Shown: positions 54,261 through 64,000 of the stretch, one piece after another | Layout: every line of letters starts with the position of its first letter | How positions within the stretch are numbered: the stretch's first letter is position 1 | Assembly: GCF_009730915.1 (NCBI RefSeq) | Contig: NC_052488.1 | Span: 21,260,305 to 21,324,304 of the forward strand | DNA from: Dioscorea cayenensis subsp. rotundata | Taxonomy: Eukaryota > Streptophyta > Magnoliopsida > Dioscoreales > Dioscoreaceae | Direction of reading: 5' to 3' | Length of the DNA: 64,000 nucleotides | Notes under the pieces: generated by a model | Seen by the model: the letters and a program-made list of their open reading frames with translations, nothing else | What the model was told of the DNA's origin: nothing | Database searches by the model: none | Program-made: the position numbers and the translations under genes

Positions 54261-55297
54261 GTTTCTCGGTTTTAATGGCTTTCGAGGGGGAAGCTGAGCT
54301 GGAGTTGATTTCAAGGGCCCCACAACGAATGGAAGCCCTGAGTTCACGACTCGGCCGAGCCCGATTCTCTCTCTCCCGGACCGGGTTTTTGGGGGTTCCC
54401 TTCACACGTGTCGATCTCTGCTTTTACAGCTGTTTTTATATATATATATATATATATATACATTGGACCAGATATCTAAGACTTTAATTAATTTCTTTTT
54501 TAAAATAATAATAATAATAATAATCTCAAAAATTGAGATAATAGTTTGAAATGATCAATATAAAAAAAATAAACAAATTGTGTATGAAGGGTTATATGCT
54601 CGCATTACATTACTGAATTTTGATAAACAATATGTTTTAAGTGTATTAGTTTCACTTGATAATTGAGATTAAAATAATCATGGGAAGAAAATTTAAAACT
54701 AATGATAATTGATGGTGTACTAGTTAGTACGTCCAACCATCAAAGCAGCTTTTAGTCTGTGAAAATTGATTGCTAGCAAAACCATAACCATGCTTTACGG
54801 GTGGAAAGGGTGGTGGATCCAAGAAAGTGCTCCTGGAGTGTCATAATAAGACATGCATAATTCTGAAATGATAATAATAATAATAATCATTGTCAAGTCC
54901 CAATATCAACTGCCATTTTAACATATCTGCAAATAAAAGTGACAGTGCCGGCAACAAAGACTGCATAAGATAGTTGAGAACTAATAGCAATTCTCATTCA
55001 TTCCAGTGAAGTTCCTAAAGACTAGAGCATACATGTTCCACAAACTCCACTACAAAAATGTCAACGAGAAAGCCACTAAGGACAAACATCCCAGACTTGG
55101 AACCACGAAATAAAAATAAAAGGTTCTGGATTTCAAAGAAACGGATGAAAGGGAACCGGTGGAATTGTTCCGAGACCTCCGATGGCTGCCGCTTTTTACA
55201 CTTTGACAAGCTCAATGCATCTATGCAGACAATCCTTTCCTGTGTATTATACCCTTCTTCTATAGAACTAGCTTAGATTGTTGATCTTAATCATTTA
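54261..55297. other. Intergenic: actin promoter and ALKBH10B 3' flank
   Basis: GC-rich for the first 160 bases, then AT-rich with TA and AAT microsatellites. No gene is seen. Confidence 0.6.
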
Positions 55298-58200
55298 TCA
55301 AGATGCACTGGTTGTTGCCTTGTTTGCCACTTTCCTCCTGGTATTGCTACATTGCTGTTCATCCTTACCATTTGCCCTTCCACTGGGACTGGAACCATCG
55401 TTTGTGTTTCCATTTGATCCCAATTTGTGTGGTGTTCCATCACAGCCTATTCCTTGGAGGAGCATTGTTGTTATCTGAGTGTTTATTGGCCCCATTGTAA
55501 TTCTCAGTAACCTCTGGTGCACAGTTGGCTTCATTAGATGTTGGTGTCATTGACAGTTGAGATGCGGGAGGAAAAAGGCCTGGCCCTGATGGAGGAAGGA
55601 AGACTCCGGTGCCAGGAAGCGGTAGTCGTGGAGCAGGATGCCTTGGAGGAGCTGCCCTCGTCCACCCAGATGATGTCGGTGGTACTGGGATGTGTGCAGT
55701 GTAAGTTACAGGGACAGGGAGCAACTGGTGCCGGTGCAACAAATATTGGTTGAATTCCATTTGGTGGTGGCATATGTTGAGGCCGGATAGATGGGGCTGG
55801 AAGAACACCAGTAGTGGGAGCAGCTCCGTAAGGCTTTGGACTAGGATGGCGAGTGAGTCCTGGAGATCTAATTTGTGGTGGTCCCAAATGAGAGGGTGGC
55901 GGTGTGGTTGATGAAGGAAAAAGAGAGGGCTTCAGATGGGGCATTCTTCATGGGTTGATGCTTTCCAAATGTCAAAAGAATCCGTTCCTTGCGTAAGGAT
56001 GGGATGGCATGCCGTGCCACATCTGCACTCCTACCTTGGATAACAAGAAGGTCCCTGTCACCATGAAGGGATCAAATTATTAAGAATCAGAACAGATAAA
56101 AGAGGAACTCTATGGTGGGCAGCTGGTCAATAATCACCTTCAGACAACAAACATAGCGCAAATCAAATCAAACATTATAGAAACATAAACACATTCTTAA
56201 GGAACCAACAGCCATTCATCCTTAACAAAATAAGAACTTGATGGAATAGATCAAAAGAGAAGCAAGTGTAAGTGTTATCTAGCGGAAGTGCACTAGTCTA
56301 AAATGAGTAAAGAAGAAATATAACCTATCAAAAAAGGAGGAAAGAAGGACTATACCCTGGTGTGAGAGAAAGCTTAAGAGAACCTCTATAATCTCCCACG
56401 GAATCAATTCTGACAGATTTACCGAAAACCATGTCACATTCTGTCAAGAATAAGTTACAAACAGGCCTACCAAACCAAAGTGGCCACAGGTGCGGCTGTG
56501 AATGATCCCCCTACACATTACTAGACAAAGTCAACTACATAAATTAAAAAAATCAATAAAGAAGTGTCCACAATAAAATTGAGGTCACCCACCTCATGAA
56601 AGAAATCCACAACACAAAAATCAGGTTTGTCAGATAGAATGTGCAGGTCAATGGCACGATCAAGAACATCCTGCAGCAAGCTAGGAATAGCTTTCACCCT
56701 CCTTTCTGAAATGTGATGTATATAAGCAACTAAGAAACTACAAGAAATAGAAAAAAAAAAAAATAGAAAATTTTTTTTTACAGAGACTTGCCCCATGAGG
56801 CTCCAGAAAAATTTTCATCCTCCAGAGGCGCTTCAGCAACAGGGATACCCAGCTGAATCATTAGCCTCCCATGTCCCTTCATTGGTCTCTTGTGTACTAC
56901 AACTGTAGGGCCTGCTTTTAACAATTAAAATAATATAGCCTTTTGACTTCCAGCACGTCAATACTATATCTAAAACCATGGAAATCATCAGCAGAAATTA
57001 CTACAGATAAGGATAAACTTTGGTATCAGATAAAATAGATAACCAAAAATTTCTAATCCAAAGTTTAAATGCATAGTCTCTTCCAAGCACAATAAAACAT
57101 GCAAAATCGTAGCAATACTTTCTAAACGATGGGCCTACATTCAATCATGGAAAGGCAAAAGAGCATTTGAATTTTTCCTCACAATTCCCCTGAAAATCTT
57201 CATTTACGAGCACACACTCTGTGATTTCAAAATTTTTGCATATTGACCACATAGACAGATTGGTGATAAAACTTTTATACCATTTACAAATGACAGACTT
57301 CTAAATGAGCTGCATGGGTGTGTATATTTAAAGTTATACAGGTACTAGATAGGATAAGGACCAGGGCATTTATGGTGCTATATAGATGCATCAGAAATAT
57401 AAAGTTATCTGTTTGAGCCTACCTTGAAATTCACCTCTTTGACCAGCAACTCGCAACTCATTCACCAATGAAACAAGTTTCGAAACTTCGGAGCTATCAA
57501 GCAGCTTTTCATACAGCTTAAGACCTTCAACTATGTTTCCCTACAAACATTTGTAAAAAAATCTAACAGTTACCGATGCCTAGTATATGATTTACCCAAA
57601 TTAAAGCCCAATGGCATCTGGGAAGAGATTCAAGATTTTGCCAGAACCCACCATTTTCCCATCATTTGCTTCCTTGCTGAAAAATTCTTTGGGAACTGGA
57701 CAATGATAATGTTTCTCCCCTTGAGCTGGAATTCCACCAACACCATGCCCACAAGCCTCATTGCTGGTCCCTAGGAGTAGTTAAAAGGTTATCAATATCA
57801 AAAAACTCCCATAGTAGTTGACAGTAGGAAAGAAGAAGTTTCTCCTCAATAAACTGAAATCCCAGTGCAAAGTATCACAGAACAGAATGCCGTTTGTGAG
57901 AAAACATTACATTCAAATATTTAAGGCGCCGTTAGGAAATGGCATGCAAATTTATGATTATATTTTTAGAATCCAAATTCCACTGTACTTTCAGCTTACT
58001 TTTTGTCCAGTTGCATTTGCAATATCAAAATCCAGCAAAAGGAGCTTTGTGAATGCTTCATGTGCACAGAAATATTGAATAATTTCAGTCAGTCACAATC
58101 ATAACTAAAACATGGGGAAGAAAATGAATGCATGACTGAAAAACATGAACAAAATGGCTACAAATCAACACATTCTTTGTGGCTACCAAACCAAAAAAAA

Positions 58201-60066
58201 AAAGAGAGAGAGAGAAATTATCTTTTAACTTGATACAAAATACTATGATTTTGCTCACAAATACGGCTCTTAAGATGTTAAAAATGCTTAAAACCCCATT
58301 TGTTTAAATATATACAGCGGAATTTGAACAAGAAAAATAACTACCATCCAATATAATTAAAAGCTTACTTGACAAATGTGATTTGTCACAATCACCCTTG
58401 CTAGCAGCAGGATCCAATTTACCACACCCAGCTTCAACCTGATGCTCTCCATCCTTTTCACTGAAGTCTACATCAGAACTAGGGTTGTCACCCACTACTG
58501 CATGGCATGAGATTCATCAATCTGTAATGCCCTTGCATTACAAAATTTCATTATCTAGCAATTAAAATATAAACTTTGTGTAATAGGAGGTTGGGACTTA
58601 TCAGCTTGACATAAGAACCATAAATTTATGCATATTATGAATAAGTTGCCACAGAGGAATATCAGGTTTTGAAATCTATATAACTATAGGTCATGGTAAA
58701 AATCATATCCGGATCGTTTATTTGGGTAGAAAACTATCAATTTATTAAGCCATCAAGTCATAGCTATCATTACAATGATTATTGTTCTTGAAGTCAATAG
58801 GGGATGGAAGCATCATGGCAGATTAGCATGATTATAGCCTCGTCATCAACTAAAACATGAGAATTAGAACCACAAGGAAAGTGATTGATAAAGTCTATTG
58901 GTCCCCAAGGCACTCTTTGGTAAACTGCACAAAAAGGCAAATGATTATAGTGTAGAAATGAACTGTTAACTCTTTCCCTATAAGAAAAAGGGTTCTAAGT
59001 TCTCAAACTATCCATTGGCAATGCCCAAAGCGCAAAAAATTCAGTCTGTAAGGGAACTTTTCTAGTTTCCATAATTTCCATAGGAAAACTTCTTTCCAAA
59101 TATAATTAAGCATTCAGAAAAGCCATAAACTTTGCATTATTAAACAACAATCTCTTTGCTAGAACATATAAGTCAACCATTAATACACAACAAAATTAAT
59201 ATAACCATGAATCAAAATATACAGATATAGGCAGAAAACATAAACCCCCCTCTCTTTCTCTCTCTTTCTGAGAGTTGGTCCAAAATGTAAATCAGTTACA
59301 ACTTTTTTGGGAAAGTATGTTCATCATAACATAAAAATAAAAGGATATTAGATCACCCAAAAAAAAAATCAATATAAAAAAAAAACTGCTTGTTTTATCC
59401 AGCTGGTGGTCATTGTCATCAAGAAAAAACATATAATCAACAGAACATTCAGATAAACAATAAATCACAGATAATTAGAATCATCAAAACTCACCTTCTC
59501 TTTCAGTCGCAACTTCCACGCTCTTCCCTTCCGATAATAGTTCTTCTCCCTTCAGTTTCCCTTCTTGGCTTTTCTTAGTCTTTTCTTCCCCTTTCTCTCC
59601 ATCTCTGGCAGACAAAGCGAGAGAACTGTTGCTCCCCTTAATATTCTCAAGACGGTGTCCCTGTCCCTGCCGATGTCCATATCCCGGCCTTTTAAACTCC
59701 TTCTCCAGCGCCGGATGCTCAAACTGCCGCCGCTGCTGCTTTCTCCAAGCAGCATGCTGCAGCGCATTCCAGACATCCGCGATCGAGAAATAGTGCTGCA
59801 TGTGGAGAACTGGGGTCCAATGAAATCGCCGCTGCTGGATGACACTAAACACATGTTTCGTATTCCCCCAGCTCGCCCGTGGCCCTCAGATGATGAATCA
59901 ACGCATCTATAATAGCGTTTGCAGCCACAAACTCACCTTTGAGCCATGAGATGAACACATCCCGCTCGTCCGCCAGCATCTGCCGGTCGGCAAGCAATTC
60001 TCCACCGCCAGGGAACTGCATTTTCTCGGGAGCCACAGCCCCCGCGTTCCCCGATGGCGCCGCCAT
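55298..60066 (-). pseudogene. ALKBH10B: ALKBH10B-like RNA demethylase gene with four frame breaks
   Basis: Arabidopsis ALKBH10B removes N6-methyladenosine from mRNA and promotes flowering; this is a homologue by N-terminal, core and C-terminal similarity. Exons: 59495-60066, 58369-58497, 57652-57770, 57423-57540, 56792-56911, 56593-56705, 56356-56510 and 55298-56054. Landmarks: [73 protein letters not shown] (iron-site region), [22 protein letters not shown] and the Pro-rich tail PRLPLPGTGVFLPP. The intron after exon 5 is GC-AG. One extra base in exon 1 (about 59850-59856) and three in the last exon (about 55939-55952, 55708-55722 and 55447-55463) break the frame. Removing one at each site makes every phase close. 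The last exon is about 750 bases. A pseudogene is possible, but assembly insertions are at least as likely. Confidence 0.85.
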
Positions 60067-61500
60067 TACTACTCAACACCCACTAACTATGCTCCATTCC
60101 CACTTCCAATAATTCCAATCAATGAAAAAAAACCCCCAAAATCCGCTTAAAATTCCCAAAATAATCAATAAAACAACGAATAAAATTTAAAACTAAGCTA
60201 AAAAGCAACAGGCGAAAATAAATAAAAACCAGAGCTTTACGCAGCCACGCTAATTTCCTTCGATTTCAACTACAAAATCACAAAACATCCGCATACACAC
60301 ACAAAAATACTCAAATGGCTATTAAAACAAAGATCAAAACCCCGATTATCAATCAAAACCAATAAATCTCAAACAATGCAGGTATAATTCAGGCTTCTCC
60401 AAATCGATCCAATCAAAAACAAAAACGGCAGATCCAATCGACACAGATCGAAAACAATCCAACAGATTAAAGATGAACAGGAGGAAAACCGGAGATTCAG
60501 AGGGTGAATGAGAACGGAGGCAATACCAATCGATTCAAAGCTCCAATGAGATGTGAGATCGAGAAGGAGATGAGACTGAGATCTAGGGTTTTGGAATGGT
60601 GACTTGGAGAGCACGCATTCGGTGGTGGCGCTGAGAATGAGAAAAAATAAGAAGAGCGAATGAGAGAGAAGCGTAGCGCCCGGACTTTGGGGTGGAGGAG
60701 GGGTAGTTTGGGAATACCGTTGGATTCAGGTGCAGTGTACCTTCGCTCGTACTTTTGTCCTTAACGTGCTTCGGTGGCGTTAGTCGCACGATTGCTTCGA
60801 GATCGGTTTTCAGTGCTGATCTCGAGGCCCATCTGTGGTGGATAGTGGGCGTGTGGACTTGAGGTTGGTGCAAGTAGTCACCGAACTTCGAAGGGTTTTG
60901 CCGTTATCGTGTACCAATCTTTCTCACGAGCTCTCGCGCGATGTCGAGAGACTGATGGAACGTCGCCATCACCGTACATTTGCCTCGTGAAGTGTACCAC
61001 TTGCTGATATCGAGGCGAGGCGATGACGTAATACACGAAAGTGAGGATATAATAATAAAATAATAATAAAACCTTATTAATGCTTGGATAAAATTTTTGA
61101 TTTTCTTGTTAGTTTGTTTTAATATTTGAAGTGATAATGTAGATATTTTTGGGTAAAAAAAAAATCAGTGTTTCTAGAAGATCATGGTTGTTTTTAAGTA
61201 GGTTTAGGCTGTTTAGCAAAGATATTATTTATTAAATCTATTTTTATTTATAAAAAATATTAAAAATATGGATTCTCAAAAAATTGTAACTCTAGAATTT
61301 ATGCAAAATTATTCCAAACGGACACTAAAAAATAAAAATGTTATCTATAGTTTCAATCGTAATCTGACAAAATATACAAATTGTTGATAACTTTTAATAA
61401 AAAAAGTATTTAAAATAAAAGTTATATTATCTTAGATTAATTAATTAAAAAATATAGAATGAGTTTTATTTGGTGTCAATTTCCAAATTTTTTGAGAAAG
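60067..61500. other. ALKBH10B promoter and leader region
   Basis: The first 550 bases include a possible leader intron: a GT donor after 60527 reads TTG-GTATTG on the minus strand. The 60480-61060 segment is GC- and CpG-rich, as expected near a transcription start. The rest is AT-rich. Confidence 0.45.
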
Positions 61501-61672
61501 CGCGACAAAGATCGTGAACCTGCGTGACGCGGGAGCGCGAGAGGCCAACGCCGACCCACGCGCTCTCACATCGAGTAGAGACATGAGGGTTCGATCTCGG
61601 CCCCTCCCTCAAAACGAACGCCTCACGCAGCGACTCGATACTAATCGACCCAGGCCGCTTTGGTCAATTTCA
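61501..61672 (-). mobile_element. GC-rich islet, possible tRNA-derived SINE
   Basis: A sharply bounded GC-rich block in AT-rich DNA. On the minus strand GATCGAACCC (61587-61596) fits the polymerase III B-box consensus exactly, and AAGCGGCCTGGGTCGA upstream resembles a decayed A box. It is broadly similar to the islet at 35055-35150. Boundaries and family are uncertain. Confidence 0.35.
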
Positions 61673-63300
61673 AATTTTACTAGGTTTTTCCAACAATGGG
61701 GGACCTAATATAACCATATATCTTGGCTAACTATGGATGCACCAATCATGTCTTTTATTAAACTCACAGACAGGGAAAACTCTTTGGGTCAAATATACAT
61801 TTGCACATGTCCCATAAATAAATTGTCATGCCAGAAAAGGAAAAAAATTAATGTGTAATTTTGAATGAGTGGATACAATTCCTAAAACTCCCCCAACTTT
61901 TGTTTTGGAAAAAAAATTAATTTGTAGATAATAACAAGTTATTTTCGTATAATTACAATTTTGCTATTTTATACCTTAATTATATGTATTAGATAAAATA
62001 TCATCATAGAATAATTAAAATATTTTTATATTTTAGTAGAATAAAAATCAAATCTAGCAAATATATTAAATATATTATGTGTTGTAGGATAAGAGGATTC
62101 AGTGGGCAATTTTGTATTGATTTAAGTACAACCTGTTTAAGCAGAGTCCCACTTAAAAGTTTTTTTTTTTTCTTTTATTTTTTTATTAATTATAAACCAA
62201 AGCAAATTGCTGCCGTTTTGGTGCAAAAAAATAAAAAAATAAAAAAAATAAAGTCAAGTTTTTGTCCTCAATGGAATTATATTTTGATTAATTAAATGGT
62301 TAAGGGCTAGTTTGAATATTTAATAAAAAAATATATTTTTTGATCCGTACACCAGTATATAAAAATTCAGCTAATCACGTGTACATCGTCAAAATAAATA
62401 AATAAATAAATAAATGTCATATATTCCACCTTAAAACTTTAATTTATTTACATATATATACCCCTAAACACATCAATATATATCCTTCAAAATCTTTAAT
62501 AGTAATCAAATTAATATTTTTATATATCCTTCTAAAAATTAAACTTACTTTATTCATTATATCTAAATTCTAAAAAAATATCACCAATCATAAATTCCAT
62601 ATCTTTGCATTTATATTCTTAAAGAATTTTTAAAGCTAATTTTATTAATTACACCAAAAAAATTAAAACCGCTAAAGTAGTTGAAAATTTTAAATAAAAT
62701 TCTATTTTTATTATTATAAAAAAATAATATTCATATAATTTATAATATATTTTAATAGTGTATATGAGCTAAAGGCATATATATATATATATATATATGC
62801 AAATATACTAAATTTAAAGGACTGTATATAATATTAAACTGTATTAATACATAAATTTTTAAAAGTAAAAAAATCCAATATTTATTAAAAAAAAATTAGT
62901 GAAAATAATCAGTTATATTTTTTTAAAAAAATTGTGGATAAAAAAAACATTTATTACTCATAACATGTAACATGTCGGATGTCTCGTATCTTTTATGTAA
63001 GATTTTCAATTCAAAGAAGACAATGAAATCAAACGGCAAAGCACGCGCATGAGTTCAGCTAAATATGGGCACTTATAGTTTTTTTAAAATTTTATTTTAA
63101 AAAAAAGCGTTTATTTTTCAGACATATTTATGGAAGAAAAGAATTACCGCACATCATGTCGTGATCACCCATCTCGAGGCATCCGAGGATCGACCTGGAT
63201 GCAATCACTCGCGATGAATACAAGGAAATATTCACCGTGGCAAAAGAGAGTACTGGTGATCATTGAAACCGAGTAATGAGTTCACCGGCGAAGAACCAGA
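61673..63300. other. AT-rich intergenic DNA
   Basis: Long AT-rich stretch with (AAAT)n near 62396 and TA tracts near 62780; no coding signal until the anthranilate synthase exon. Confidence 0.65.
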
Positions 63301-63411
63301 CTCGTGTTAGATACGATAGAATCTTAGTCACGTCACGGGCGGCTTTAGCGGGGAAAATGGAGGAAAGGTGGCTTTTTTATAGGGGCCTTCTCCGCGTTCT
63401 CTCGCGCTCTC

Positions 63412-63774
63412 ATGGCCGCCTTCGCCTCCTCGATCGGTGCCCTCTCTCCCAAAGCCCTCCGCCCAATCCCTCTTCATTGGGCACCACGGTGGTATCGCTC
63501 CCGCCGTCTTCTGCCCACCACACCGAGCTCAGAGTAGTATTTGATCGATTTCTCTTTGTTTTTCTTTTGATTCGTGATGATTTATACGTCTTTGTGGTGA
63601 TTAGAGGATGGGAGTAGGAGAGGGGAATTGGTGGCTGGTAGGAGGTCGATTGATGTGGTGAGAGGATTGGCTGTGGCTGGGCTGGATGGGTCTAGGGTTC
63701 CGGATGAGGTTAAGGTTGTGAATCCGATCGTCGTGATTGATAACTATGATAGTTTCACCTACAATTTATGCCAG
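63412..63774 (+). CDS. ASB: Anthranilate synthase beta subunit, plastidic (5' exons only)
   Basis: The glutamine amidotransferase subunit of anthranilate synthase supplies ammonia for the first committed step of tryptophan synthesis in plastids. Exon 1 runs to 63533 (donor GTAGTA). Exon 2 runs from about 63605 or 63607 to 63774 (donor GTATGT) and ends in NPIVVIDNYDSFTYNLCQ, the start of the class I glutamine amidotransferase domain. The catalytic Cys-His-Glu lies beyond the window. The upstream part is basic and Ser/Arg-rich, as expected for a transit peptide. The start is unsettled. MAAFASSIGALSPKAL (63412) looks like a proper transit peptide, but its phase at 63533 does not match either acceptor unless one extra base is present. 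The frame from ATG 63357 (MEERWLFYRG) joins exon 2 at 63607 without change. PABA synthase was considered, but DNYDSFTYNLCQ fits ASB better. Confidence 0.8.
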
Positions 63775-64000
63775 GTATGTGTTTTTAATGGTTTGCGAAA
63801 TCGGTGTTTATCAAGGTTGTGTTCTAGTGCTTTGATCGAATTATTAGTGTTAATTTGATTTTGCTAATTGTGGATCCAATTCAATTTTCTTTTCTTCTTC
63901 TTCTAATCAAATGTTCAGAAAAAAAGTTTAATTAGCATTGCAAATTGTTTTAATTAGCTAAAACATCTGAGAATTTTGTATGATGATATCATTATTACGT

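Overview
This is a window of plant nuclear DNA. It is AT-rich and intron-dense, with large intergenic spaces full of microsatellites and one 1,000-base run of N (14704-15703). The gene set is unmistakably land plant: a KANADI transcription factor, a plant-type actin with the classic intron positions, cyclin-J18, a low-molecular-weight purple acid phosphatase and a plastid anthranilate synthase beta subunit. I lean to an angiosperm, but the species cannot be named from the sequence alone. There are no prokaryotic features, CRISPR arrays, rRNA genes or tRNA genes that I can support.

Layout: cyclin-J18 (minus strand, 3' end cut off by the window start; 1-1799); dihydroxyacetone kinase/triokinase-FMN cyclase (minus, 20 exons; 2766-12635); an AT-rich spacer holding the assembly gap; a short type I inositol polyphosphate 5-phosphatase (minus; 16257-18413); a 4.8-kb spacer; a KANADI gene (minus; 23218-26380); a 17-kb stretch with no recognisable protein gene, holding a telo-box cluster, many GA/CT and AT tracts, a tRNA-derived SINE and a fold-back Mutator-like element; a purple acid phosphatase gene with two frame breaks (plus; 43862-45405); a 2OG-Fe(II) prolyl-hydroxylase-type oxygenase (minus; 46659-49605); a LINE 3' fragment; actin with a leader intron (minus; 51303-54260); an ALKBH10B-like RNA demethylase gene with four frame breaks (minus; 55298-60066); and the first exons of anthranilate synthase beta (plus; from about 63412 past the window end).

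Gene models were built by hand. Translated blocks were joined at GT-AG (or GC-AG) sites and every intron phase was checked. Five multi-exon models (DHBK, IP5P, KANADI, 2OG oxygenase and actin) close in frame from ATG to stop, and cyclin-J18 is in frame to the window edge. PAP and ALKBH10B close only if two and four single extra bases are removed.

The genes do not form a pathway; this is an ordinary euchromatic plant neighbourhood, and I found no new multi-gene system. The most useful leads are: the frame breaks, which all behave as +1 insertions and are limited to two genes; five telo-boxes within 200 bp upstream of KANADI, next to GA-rich DNA; a 485-bp fold-back element with arms of about 200 bp and a 10-bp target duplication; an 18-nt microexon in cyclin-J18; and two GC-AG introns.
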